Shown: positions 8,273 through 15,899 of the stretch, piece after piece
How the letters are laid out: each line of letters opens with the position of its first letter
How positions within the stretch are numbered: position 1 is the first letter of the stretch
NCBI GenBank assembly: GCA_040879985.1
Contig: JBBDJH010000001.1
Location: 1 to 64,000, forward strand
Direction: 5' to 3'
From: VRUE01 sp040879985
GTDB taxonomy: Bacteria > Actinomycetota > Thermoleophilia > Solirubrobacterales > 70-9
Length of the DNA: 64,000 nucleotides
The notes under the pieces: generated by a model
Databases searched by the model: none
What the model saw: the letters and a program-made list of their open reading frames with translations, nothing else
What the model was told of the DNA's origin: nothing
Made by a program: the position numbers and the translations under genes

Positions 8273-9032
8273 CAGTTACCTCCAAAGGTCGTATATCGCG
8301 GCGCCCTGCAGCGCCTTGGGTTTCAGTTCGTGTGGAAGCGGCGAGAGACTCGATCGCCTCCATCAGTCGTTGGGCGTATAGGTCACCGGCGGCGTGAACC
8401 CAGTCCGGGGTGACGAGAAAGCCCCACGCGCGCAGTGCGAGACCCGAAACGCCGGCCGCGAGCCCGAAGTTCCAGCCGCCACCCTGGACAACCAAGAGAA
8501 CGGCGCTCGCCGTAAGCACCACGGCAGCGACGGCGAGAGCAACGGGTCGCAGTCCAAGGCAGTTTCGTCGTAGTCCATACTCGGCGTTCTGCTGGGCCAC
8601 CAACCGAAACGCTGGACCGTGCCTGGTCCGCTGTCTCAAAGCGCTGACGGCAACGGCATAGCGAGCATCCGCGCCTGCCGGGTCACTCGCCTCCTCGTCA
8701 GCTGAGGGCAAGGCTTCCCCGAGGACAGCCGAGAGAAGTGCGTGACGACGCTCCATCGCCCGAAGATCAGAGGTCTCTGACCACCGGAGCAACCGGGTCG
8801 TAGGTGGCCCTCCCCAGCTCTCCCAAAGACCCGGCTCGAGGCGACGTCCGAAACCACGGACAGCGCCGCAGATGACGATGAGAAGGGCCGCCACCGTGAA
8901 TGCGACGACGGAGCCGGCCTTTTCAATCGACGGCAGTGCGCCGACACCGAGAACCACCGCGGGAGCAGCCGCGAGGGCCGCGGGCGCGAGCTGTGCCCGC
9001 ATCACGTAGCTGTCGTCAGGCCGCATCGCCAC
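8265..9032 (-). CDS. Four-helix membrane protein, first gene of the operon
   Basis: A 255-aa protein with four predicted transmembrane helices in two hairpins: about 15-34 and 39-60, then a roughly 100-residue soluble section, then about 163-183 and 187-207, and a soluble C-terminal tail ending in Gly. The pattern 2TM-soluble-2TM resembles the S-4TM or SLATT membrane modules described in nucleotide-signalling defence operons, where they are candidate pore-forming effectors; I could not confirm homology. Alternative ATGs lie 2 and 10 codons further in. It is the first gene of the operon, so the operon promoter should lie in 9033-9214, where I see no convincing -35/-10 pair. Confidence 0.65.
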   Translation of the reverse strand: MAMRPDDSYVMRAQLAPAALAAAPAVVLGVGALPSIEKAGSVVAFTVAALLIVICGAVRGFGRRLEPGLWESWGGPPTTRLLRWSETSDLRAMERRHALLSAVLGEALPSADEEASDPAGADARYAVAVSALRQRTRHGPAFRLVAQQNAEYGLRRNCLGLRPVALAVAAVVLTASAVLLVVQGGGWNFGLAAGVSGLALRAWGFLVTPDWVHAAGDLYAQRLMEAIESLAASTRTETQGAAGRRDIRPLEVTDG

Positions 9033-9214
9033 TCGGTTCCGTTCCGTCCGGAGCAGCTGAGATAAACCAGCGCAGCTGCCTCATTGAGTAGCGTGATCGG
9101 CGCCCTCGGCGTTGTTGGGTTGCGTACATCCGCATTACGGTACGGGTGCGTGCGGACGCGTCCGGCGTCTCTCGGGGCCCCAATTTGCGACTTTCGAGCA
9201 GTCGATCGGGGGTC

Positions 9215-9499
9215 CTACACCTCCCCGTCCACCTCGCGTGCCTCGGCGATCAACTCGCCAGCGACGGCCTGCCAGTCCGCGGTTCGAGCGGCGCCGATGA
9301 CCTCCCCGAGGAGGCCCGGCAACGTCTCGGCGACAACCGAAGGGTGGAAGCGCCCCTCGACCACATGCTCGAAGAGCAGCTCGTCGACCTTGTCGGCTAC
9401 GGCGTCGTCCGCGAGCGCCCGTCTCAAGAAACCTCGGAGCAGCGCGACATCGATCGTGTCGCCTTGCTCGGTTCTCCGCTGGCCTCCCCCGGAAGTCAA
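9215..9499 (-). CDS. Hypothetical 94-aa protein
   Basis: Proposed TTG start at 9499, chosen because an AAGGAGGGGG ribosome-binding site lies about five bases upstream and because the translated sequence becomes protein-like only from here. The product is mostly helical with Asp/Glu and Leu/Val/Ala patterning (DDAVADKVDELLFEHVVEG near residues 31-49), no transmembrane segment and no recognised family. It lies downstream of the integrase and its small membrane partner, in the same direction, with 80 bp between. The 182 bp beyond it carry no gene and should hold the promoter of the seven-gene operon. Confidence 0.5.
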   Translation of the reverse strand: MTSGGGQRRTEQGDTIDVALLRGFLRRALADDAVADKVDELLFEHVVEGRFHPSVVAETLPGLLGEVIGAARTADWQAVAGELIAEAREVDGEV

Positions 9500-9579
9500 C
9501 GCTCCCCCTCCTTCTCGCGGACCTCTGGATCGACGGTCTCCGGTGCCGTAGGGACCGCCCAAACGCGGGTCGGGTCGAG

Positions 9580-9846
9580 CTACGTCGGCGCCCAGCGGCA
9601 AAAGATGTGACGCGCCAGCGGGCTCTTGAAGGCCTGGTGGCGCAGCGCATAGTGCCAGTGGCCGAGGAGCCACATCGCTGCGCCGATCCCGATGAGCATG
9701 ACCGCCCCCATCTGCGGGCTGAGCACGAGGTTCGTGGTGCCGGCGAAGACGAGGATGAGCCCGCCGACGCGTGCGACGAGGCCGCCGAGCAGCCAGAAGG
9801 CGAGCAGGCCGACGAGGAAGAGGATGGCTACATCGGCCGGGCTCAT
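9580..9846 (-). CDS. Small membrane protein coupled to the integrase
   Basis: An 88-aa protein with two or three hydrophobic segments: about 5-20, 24-40 and 46-62, then a basic, aromatic tail (WHYALRH...HIFCRW). The ATG at 9846 overlaps the integrase stop as ATGA. No family recognised; small membrane proteins next to integrases are common in actinobacterial mobile elements, but that association gives no function. Codon use and GC match the integrase rather than the seven-gene operon. Confidence 0.6.
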   Translation of the reverse strand: MSPADVAILFLVGLLAFWLLGGLVARVGGLILVFAGTTNLVLSPQMGAVMLIGIGAAMWLLGHWHYALRHQAFKSPLARHIFCRWAPT

Positions 9847-10847
9847 GCCGCAGCCGCCAATCCGCCCGCGCGCGCCTTGCTTGCGGGCACAGGCGCACGC
9901 CGGTCCTTCTTCTCCTCGCGGCATGCCTTCGCCCAGCCGCGCTCGGTCAGCTCCCATTTGCCCCGGCCGGTGCCAGCGGCGAGCCAGCCGCGGCGCACCA
10001 GCCGCGTCCGCACCTTGCCCACCCGCGGCTTCCAGCGCGGCGGTCCGCTTGGCAGCCTCTCCAGGTCCGGGGCGCCGTGGCGCCCCGCCATCGCCTCGCC
10101 GACCGCGGCGACGATCTCCCGACGGGGGGCGCGACCGCCGCGCTCGGCGAGTGCCCGCACGATCGCCCCCTCGTACTCGACCAGCTCGACCGGCCGCGGA
10201 GGCGCGGCCTGGCGGGCGATCACCCGCTCGCCCCGCACCAGCGCCTTCAACCGTTCGCGGTCGCCTGGATCGAGGCTCATCATGTGCGTGTAGACCCGCA
10301 GCGTGAAGCTCGGGTCGGTGTGGCCGATCTGGCGCATCACCGAAACCGGGTCCTCGCCGCAGGCGACCAGGATCGAGGCGAAGGCGTGGCGCAGCTTGTG
10401 GCTGGTGAGCCCGCGCGGGAGCGGCACCAGGCCGCGACGCTCCAACAGCTCGTCGGCGCGCCGCAGGACGGCGGCGAGGACGCGGCCACGCAGGTTGTCT
10501 GGGTCGCGGCGAGAGCCGGTGAGGGTCGGGAAGACCAGGTCGTCGGGATCGCCGCGGTAGGCGGTCGCCTTGTAGGCGGCGAGGGTGTCGCGCAAGACCG
10601 GCAGCATCCTGATCTCTCGCAGACCGGCCGGCGTCTTCGAGCGGCCGATGAACAGGCGCCCGTTCGCGAGGTCGACGTCGCGCCAAAGCAGGTTGCAGAG
10701 CTCGTGCGCACGCGGGCCTGAGAAGAGGAGCGTCGCGAGGATCGCCTCGCGTTCGGCCAGGTCGTAGTGAGGGTCGCGGTCGAGCTCGGTTGCCGCCTCC
10801 AGCAGCGCCTCGACCTGCGCGGGTCCACCTTCCGGCCCGGACAGCAC
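9843..10847 (-). CDS. Tyrosine recombinase, N-terminally truncated, with C-terminal winged-helix-like extension
   Basis: Catalytic domain of a phage/XerC-type integrase. From the GTG at 10847 the residues are Arg46 (SGPRAHELC), Lys71, His150 and Arg153 (HKLRHAF), His176 (GHTDPSF) and Tyr186 (RVYTH): the full R-K-HxxR-H-Y set. After about residue 200 a winged-helix-like extension follows (ALAERGGRAPRREIVAAVGE and VRTRLVRRGWLAAGTGRGKW) which ends basic and Ala-rich. The N-terminal SAM-like core-binding domain is missing: similarity stops near 10,830, and 5' of that the DNA belongs to the restriction-modification gene on the other strand, which starts at 10862. It is therefore probably inactive and a remnant left when that gene was acquired. 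The enzyme would originally have served integration next to the tRNA-Gly at 14429. Confidence 0.75.
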   Translation of the reverse strand: MLSGPEGGPAQVEALLEAATELDRDPHYDLAEREAILATLLFSGPRAHELCNLLWRDVDLANGRLFIGRSKTPAGLREIRMLPVLRDTLAAYKATAYRGDPDDLVFPTLTGSRRDPDNLRGRVLAAVLRRADELLERRGLVPLPRGLTSHKLRHAFASILVACGEDPVSVMRQIGHTDPSFTLRVYTHMMSLDPGDRERLKALVRGERVIARQAAPPRPVELVEYEGAIVRALAERGGRAPRREIVAAVGEAMAGRHGAPDLERLPSGPPRWKPRVGKVRTRLVRRGWLAAGTGRGKWELTERGWAKACREEKKDRRAPVPASKARAGGLAAAA

Positions 10848-10861
10848 GGAAGTCCCCGCCG

Positions 10862-13800
10862 ATGGCTCTCCTACGCTGTCCGGTCGTGAGTGCGCAGGAG
10901 GAAGTCCAAGCGGCCCTGGGAGCCTTTGCGGAGGAGATTCGGGAACGGTTTCAGGCGGCGGCAAAAGGAGAGCCGGAGGATCAGCTGAGAGGCCCCTTCG
11001 AGGCGCTGCTCAAAGCCGTCGGTGCCGCGACCGGCTACGCCGTCGTCCCGAAGGGAGAGACGCTCCTCGCGAACAAGCAGGGCAAGCCGGATTACGCCGT
11101 GGTCGTGGACGGGGCACTGACCGGCTACGTAGAGATGAAGGCGCCCGGGGCCGGAGTCGTCCCGACGCGATTCAAGGGCGCGCACGACAAGTCGCAATGG
11201 AAGCGATTCAAGTCCCTCCCCAACCTTCTCTACTGCGACGGCAACGGGTTCTCCCTTTACCGCGACGGGAAACGGGTTGGAAGTGTGGTCGAGCTGGACG
11301 GCGAGATCACGACAGACGGCGAGACGGCCGTCACCGAGGACGCAGCGAAGGGCCTCTGCCAGCTGCTCCTCCAGTTCTTCGCCTGGACGCCCATCGTCCC
11401 CACCACCCCGAAACAGCTCGCCGAGGTGCTGGCCCCCCTCTGCCGCCTCCTTCGGGATACGACCGTCGAAATTGTCGGCGTAGAAGGTTCCGCCCTGGCC
11501 CAGCTCAAGGAGGACTGGCAGGCGTTGCTGTTCCCGGAGGCGGACGATGAGCAGTTCGCGGACGCCTACGCCCAGACCGTCACCTACTCGCTCCTCCTCG
11601 CCCGGGCCGAAGGCGCGACCGACCTCGACTCTGCCACGGCCTCCGCCACCCTCCAGGCCGGAGACCACCTCCTCCTTGCCCGCGCTCTCCAAGTCCTCAC
11701 GGATCCTACGGTCCGAGCGGAACTCGGTTCGCTCCTGGAGCTTTTTGAGCGGACGATCAGCGGCGTCGAACCGCAGACGCTGATGAAGGGCGGCGCCAAG
11801 GATCCGTGGCTGTACTTCTACGAGACGTTCCTCGCGGCCTACGACCCAGCACTGCGCAAGGACGCTGGGGTCTACTACACGCCGGTCGAGGTTGTGGAGG
11901 CCCAGGTCGTGTTGGTGAGCGAGCTTCTCCGGACTCACCTCGGGAAGGCACAGGGATTCGCGGATCAGGATGTCTTGACCCTCGACCCTGCGGCGGGGAC
12001 CGGGACCTACCTGCTCGGGATCATCCAACACGCGCTGGAGGAAGTGACGAAAGCGCAAGGCCCCGGGGCGAGGGCCGGGAAGGCGACGGTCCTCGCCGAC
12101 TCCCTTCACGGATTTGAGTTGATGGTCGGGCCGTACGCTGTGGCCCAACTTCGCGTGACGCGGGAGCTGAAAGCCAACTCCGCGACCCTGCCGGCCGAAG
12201 GGCCGAAGATCTACCTCACGGATACGTTGGAGCATCCCACGGCGGCGCCCAAGCAGCCGCCCCTCTACTTCCAGCCCATCGCCCTTGAGCACGCGCGGGC
12301 GCAGCAGGTGAAGGACGCGACGCCAATCCTTGTCTGCCTCGGGAATCCGCCCTACGACCGACACGGGAAGTCCGCCGAGAAGGGCGGCTGGATCAGGGAG
12401 GGGGCACAAGGAGAGCCCCCTCCCCTCGATGACTTCACGGATCCGGCCGAGGAAGCCGGTGCCGGGAAGCACCTCAAGAACCTTTACAACCTGTACGTCT
12501 ACTTCTGGCGGTGGGCGATCTGGAAGGTGTTCGAGCACGGCCCCCGAGGCCCCGGGATCATCTCGTTCATCTCTGGCGCTTCGTACCTGGTCGGTCCGGC
12601 CTTCGTGGGAATGCGGGAGAAGATGCGACGTGAGTGCGATGAGATCTGGGTAATCGACCTCGGCGGGGAGGGCCGCGGGCCGCGCCGCGAACAGAACGTC
12701 TTCGCCATCCAGACTCCCGTAGCCATCGCTATCGCCGTACGCCGGGGGGAACCCAACGCGAGCCAACCGGCGACCGTCCACTACACCCGAATCCGCGGGA
12801 CCCGCAAGGAGAAGCTTGCCACCCTCGCAGGCGTCTCGGCCCTGCAGGACCTCCCCTGGGGGGAATGCCCGGGCGGCTGGCAGGACCCCTTCCGGCCCGC
12901 AGGCGTAGGCGCCTTCTTCGCGTGGCCCCTCCTGAGCGACATCTTCCCCTGGCAGCACAGCGGGGTCCAGGTCAAGCGGCTCTGGCCAATTGGACCGGAC
13001 GAGACGACGGTCCGACGCCGCTGGGACGCGCTGTTCGCTGCTTCGGACCCAGTTGCCAGCTTCCGGGAGACCCGGGACCGGAAGATCGAGAGCGACCTGA
13101 ACAAGCAGCGCTCCTGGATCAAGAGCGGACCACCGCTGAAGCAGACATTCAAGGAGGCCCGCAGAGATGGAACCGGGCCGTCTTCCCCCACGGACCTCGT
13201 GCCCTACAGCTACCGCTCCTTCGACCGTCAGGTTCTCCTCGCGGACTACCGCGTGATCGACTTCCCGCGGCCGCCCCTATGGGCCGTCGCGAGTGACGCT
13301 CAGATTTACCTGACGTCCCTCCTCACCCATCCTCTCGGGCGAGGTCCCGCCATTACCGTCGCGGCCTACGCGCCGGACCTCCATCACTTCCGCGGCTCCT
13401 TCGGCGGGAAGGACGCAATCCCACTCTGGAGGGATCCGGCTGCCACCGAGCCCAACCTTCACCCGGAGTTGCTCGACCGACTTGAGGTGGAGTTCGGGAC
13501 CCGTCCCACCCCGGAGGAGATCGCGGCCTACGCTGCCACCGTTCTGGCACAGTCGGGCTACACCGAGCTTTTCGACGCGGAGCTGGAGACGCCTGAAGGC
13601 CCGCGCCTCCCCATCACCACCGACCCCCAGCTTTTCGAGGAGGCGGCCACGATGGGACGGCGGTTGGTCTGGCTCGCGACCTTTGCGGAGCGGTTCACCG
13701 ACGACAGCCGGCCGAAGGGCAAGGTGCCACAAGGGAAGGTCCGCGCTACGCACCCGGTCTCCCAGGGGGCGGAAAGGTACCCGGCCGAGTTCAGTTGGGA

Positions 13801-14173
13801 TGAGGAGACGAAGGAGCTGACCGTGGGCGACGGGAAGTTCAGCCCGGTGTCGCGAGAGGTCTGGGAGTACGAGGTCTCCGGCCTCCATGTCGTCGATTCG
13901 TGGCTCGGTGGCCGAATGAGAGAACGAAGCGGGCGCGTTTCCTCCCCGCTCGACGCAATCCAGCCCGAGAGCTGGGATTACAAGTTCACGGAACAGCTCT
14001 TGGAGTTGATCTGGGTTCTGGAGGCCCTGGTCGAGCTGGAGCCGCAGCAGCGGGATGTCCTCGACCGCATAGTCGCTGGTCCCCTCCTTGCGGCTTCGGA
14101 CCTCTCGACGCTGGGCGATGATCATCCGGCGAGATCGGTGCCGGATCCGGAAACCCCAGCCTCGCTTCTGTAG
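10862..14173 (+). CDS. Single-chain restriction-modification enzyme, N6-adenine methylase with N-terminal nuclease
   Basis: About 1,103 aa. Residues about 70-95 hold KPDYAVVVDG...YVEMKAPG, a PD-(D/E)XK nuclease core. About residue 374 is DPAAGTGTYL (SAM-binding motif I) and about residue 495 is LGNPPYDRH (motif IV, NPPY), typical of N6-adenine methyltransferases. The C-terminal 550 residues resemble the target-recognition/specificity part of type ISP and type IIG enzymes. No helicase motifs (no Walker A or DEAH box) are present, so it is closer to a type IIG layout than to a translocating type ISP enzyme. I chose the ATG at 10862; a GTG at 10886 is possible and an upstream ATG at 10790 would run through the integrase remnant. 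Its promoter would have to lie in that remnant. Confidence 0.8.
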   Translation: MALLRCPVVSAQEEVQAALGAFAEEIRERFQAAAKGEPEDQLRGPFEALLKAVGAATGYAVVPKGETLLANKQGKPDYAVVVDGALTGYVEMKAPGAGVVPTRFKGAHDKSQWKRFKSLPNLLYCDGNGFSLYRDGKRVGSVVELDGEITTDGETAVTEDAAKGLCQLLLQFFAWTPIVPTTPKQLAEVLAPLCRLLRDTTVEIVGVEGSALAQLKEDWQALLFPEADDEQFADAYAQTVTYSLLLARAEGATDLDSATASATLQAGDHLLLARALQVLTDPTVRAELGSLLELFERTISGVEPQTLMKGGAKDPWLYFYETFLAAYDPALRKDAGVYYTPVEVVEAQVVLVSELLRTHLGKAQGFADQDVLTLDPAAGTGTYLLGIIQHALEEVTKAQGPGARAGKATVLADSLHGFELMVGPYAVAQLRVTRELKANSATLPAEGPKIYLTDTLEHPTAAPKQPPLYFQPIALEHARAQQVKDATPILVCLGNPPYDRHGKSAEKGGWIREGAQGEPPPLDDFTDPAEEAGAGKHLKNLYNLYVYFWRWAIWKVFEHGPRGPGIISFISGASYLVGPAFVGMREKMRRECDEIWVIDLGGEGRGPRREQNVFAIQTPVAIAIAVRRGEPNASQPATVHYTRIRGTRKEKLATLAGVSALQDLPWGECPGGWQDPFRPAGVGAFFAWPLLSDIFPWQHSGVQVKRLWPIGPDETTVRRRWDALFAASDPVASFRETRDRKIESDLNKQRSWIKSGPPLKQTFKEARRDGTGPSSPTDLVPYSYRSFDRQVLLADYRVIDFPRPPLWAVASDAQIYLTSLLTHPLGRGPAITVAAYAPDLHHFRGSFGGKDAIPLWRDPAATEPNLHPELLDRLEVEFGTRPTPEEIAAYAATVLAQSGYTELFDAELETPEGPRLPITTDPQLFEEAATMGRRLVWLATFAERFTDDSRPKGKVPQGKVRATHPVSQGAERYPAEFSWDEETKELTVGDGKFSPVSREVWEYEVSGLHVVDSWLGGRMRERSGRVSSPLDAIQPESWDYKFTEQLLELIWVLEALVELEPQQRDVLDRIVAGPLLAASDLSTLGDDHPARSVPDPETPASLL

Positions 14174-14310
14174 CTGGCCCAAGTCGGCGCCCACTGGGGA
14201 GGCTTCGCTCCCGGGGGTCCCGGGCAATCATGGAGGCCCGCGAGGGGTTCGTGGCAGGGAGCGCTGCGGATGCAAGGCGTAATCGTGAAAATCGCCGCGC
14301 ATCCGGGCCG

Positions 14311-14342
14311 TTTCGGGAACTAATTCGAATTAGTTCCCGAAA
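14311..14342. repeat. Long perfect palindrome, right copy
   Basis: A 32-bp perfect palindrome: TTTCGGGAACTAATTC followed directly by its reverse complement. The outer 11 bp of each arm equal those of the palindrome at 154-191. The surrounding 14174-14428 stretch holds no gene that I can support. Confidence 0.8.
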
Positions 14343-14428
14343 TGAAGGCGATATACGGGGATGGTTCCAGTTGATTTTGGATTCCCCCGCGAGGGCCGAC
14401 CGGCCCACATGCAGGGGATTCGCGACGA

Positions 14429-14502
14429 AGCGGCTGATCGGATTCGAACCGACGACCTTCTGCATGGCAAGCAGACGCTCTAGCCAGCTGAGCTACAGCC
14501 GC
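14429..14502 (-). tRNA. tRNA-Gly, anticodon GCC
   Basis: Cloverleaf on the minus strand: acceptor stem GCGGCTG/CAGCCGC, D-arm GCTC...GAGC, anticodon stem TCTGC/GCAGA with loop TTGCCAT (anticodon GCC), T-arm with TTCGAAT loop, discriminator T. The 3' CCA is not encoded. It marks the right edge of the accessory island and is a plausible integration site, but I find no second copy of its 3' end in the window. Confidence 0.92.
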
Positions 14503-14511
14503 ACCGGCGGG

Positions 14512-14517
14512 ATTCTA
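14512..14517 (-). promoter_or_regulatory. Possible -10 box of the tRNA-Gly gene
   Basis: Read on the minus strand, TAGAAT ends 9 nt before the mature tRNA 5' end, a suitable distance for a -10 element. No good -35 hexamer is seen, because the upstream bases form a GC hairpin. Confidence 0.3.
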
Positions 14518-14532
14518 TCCGGTCCGGGGGCG

Positions 14533-14564
14533 GGGCCGGGCGCCTGGTCGGTGGCGCCCGGCCC
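14533..14564. terminator. GC-rich hairpin after the choice-of-anchor L gene
   Basis: GGGCCGGGCGCC, an 8-nt loop, then the exact reverse complement: a perfect 12-bp stem, 6 bp beyond the stop codon of the gene at 14571. There is no U-tract, as is common for intrinsic terminators in high-GC Gram-positive bacteria. Confidence 0.6.
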
Positions 14565-14570
14565 GGGAGG

Positions 14571-15437
14571 CTATTTGGAGCGGACTACTCCCGACTGGCA
14601 GCGCTTCGCCTTGCGCACGTTCAGGCGGTCGACGAAAACGGTGGAGTCCCACTGCCTGTCTCCCTGATCGAAGATCGAGAGGTAGAGCAGGCGCGAGCCT
14701 GGCCTGACCGGAGTCGAGGCTCGGAGCTTGCCGGTTGCAGCGTCGTAGGTGGTCCCGCGCGCGGCCGCCCGGCTGACGCGGGCATTGCGGGTCCCATTGA
14801 CGCTGATCAGGTTGCCGTCGCGAGTCGTCGCGAAGTTTCGCGGCGCCTCGATGACCGGATCGCGGTTGCCGTTCGTGGTCCAGTTCGGCGAGTGGTCGAG
14901 TTCGGCGATGAAGGCGTCGTTGAACTGGCTGCCGACGAACTCCGGGAACTCCTCGGAGAGGAACTTGAAGCGGAAGGAGAGGCAGTTGGCACCGCGCGGC
15001 ACCTTCACGCGGATCCGCCAGATCGTCGCGTCGCGCGCCCCGCGGACTTTGGGTCCCCCGCCGGCGCAGCCGGTCGCGCCACCCCAGTTTCGCTTGTCGG
15101 CGTATCGGGAGCAGCCGGTCGAGAGGATCGCGAAGGAGCCCCCACGGCTGGGAAAGCCGCTGAGCGACTTGGTCGAGATCGCCACCGGGCCGTTGCCGGG
15201 CGGCGTGGTTACGAACTTGGCGCGGACGAACTGGCGGCCGTTGCCCTCAAAGATCGCGCGGGCTAAATGGGTCGCGCCGGCATCCGATCGAGAAACGGAC
15301 GCGATGCGCTTCTTGCCCTTGCCATCGTGGATGGCGAGCGCCAAGCCGGCGAAGGCGGTGAGCGCGGCGAGGGCGGAGGCGACGAAGGCGATGCCTAGGT
15401 GCCGACGGCTGCGGTGGGGTGCTGCTTGCTTTTCCAT
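14571..15437 (-). CDS. Secreted choice-of-anchor L domain protein
   Basis: A 288-aa exported protein. Residues 1-35 are a signal peptide: a basic start (HRSRRHLG) followed by the hydrophobic run IAFVASALAALTAFAGLALA. The rest matches the choice-of-anchor L domain: the FKFLSEEFPEFVGSQFNDAF block (about 158-177), an internal FATTRDGNLISVNGT strand, and the closing SIFDQGDRQWDSTVFVDRL block (about 253-271). This domain occurs in surface or secreted proteins of varied anchoring type, often with Ca2+-binding acidic residues. No LPXTG or PEP-CTERM tail is visible, so the product is probably released or bound non-covalently. It stands alone between the tRNA and RNase HI genes and ends in a terminator-like hairpin. 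Confidence 0.8.
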   Translation of the reverse strand: MEKQAAPHRSRRHLGIAFVASALAALTAFAGLALAIHDGKGKKRIASVSRSDAGATHLARAIFEGNGRQFVRAKFVTTPPGNGPVAISTKSLSGFPSRGGSFAILSTGCSRYADKRNWGGATGCAGGGPKVRGARDATIWRIRVKVPRGANCLSFRFKFLSEEFPEFVGSQFNDAFIAELDHSPNWTTNGNRDPVIEAPRNFATTRDGNLISVNGTRNARVSRAAARGTTYDAATGKLRASTPVRPGSRLLYLSIFDQGDRQWDSTVFVDRLNVRKAKRCQSGVVRSK

Positions 15438-15498
15438 GCGCCCCCCCTACCCACCGCACCGACAGTCAAACTGGCAGCCTCGCGCCGACCGGCAACCC

Positions 15499-15894
15499 CT
15501 AACGATCGAGCGCGGCGTTGACGAGCCGGTCGGCCTCGGCGTTCTGCTCGCGGCGGACGTGGCGGATCGACCAGCTCTGGAACGGCCGCAGCGCCGCCTT
15601 GACCTCGCCGTGGAGCTTGCGCATCGTCGCGTCCTTGACCTTGTACTCGCCCTTGACCTGGCGCACGATCAGCTCCGAGTCGCCGACCAGCTCGAGCTCG
15701 CTCGCCCCCAGCGCCGCCGCCATTTCTATGCCGAGCAGCAGCGCCCGGTACTCGGCGACGTTGTTGGTCGCGACGCCGATCCGCTCACCGCGCTCCTCGA
15801 CCAGCCCACCGTCGCCGTCCTGAACCACCGCGCCGATCGCCGCCGGGCCCGGGTTGCCCCGCGCGCCGCCGTCCACGTTCACGACCAGCTTCAC
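15499..15894 (-). CDS. rnhA: Ribonuclease HI family protein
   Basis: A 131-aa RNase H fold. Residues 6-18 (NVDGGARGNPGPA) hold the first catalytic Asp, NNVAEYRALLLGIE (44-57) the Glu, VGDSELIVRQVKGEY (70-84) the second Asp, and HVRREQNAEADRL (112-124) the final Asp. This short class, without the basic protrusion, is common in actinobacteria and cleaves RNA in RNA-DNA hybrids. I set the start at the GTG at 15894, five bases after the stop of the upstream zinc-ribbon gene; longer frames have no similarity before this point. The tight spacing suggests one transcript with that gene. Confidence 0.85.
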   Translation of the reverse strand: MKLVVNVDGGARGNPGPAAIGAVVQDGDGGLVEERGERIGVATNNVAEYRALLLGIEMAAALGASELELVGDSELIVRQVKGEYKVKDATMRKLHGEVKAALRPFQSWSIRHVRREQNAEADRLVNAALDR

Positions 15895-15899
15895 GAGAG

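Noticed and set aside
328..9032. Classification as canonical type II CBASS
   Set aside because: E2-E1 and JAB fit, but I found no CD-NTase nucleotidyltransferase motif in any protein of the operon.
9146..9610. Plus-strand 154-codon frame
   Set aside because: It overlaps the 94-aa minus-strand gene, which has a strong ribosome-binding site and protein-like composition.
10871..12958. 695-codon open frame antisense to the R-M gene
   Set aside because: No motifs; the sense frame has nuclease and methylase signatures.
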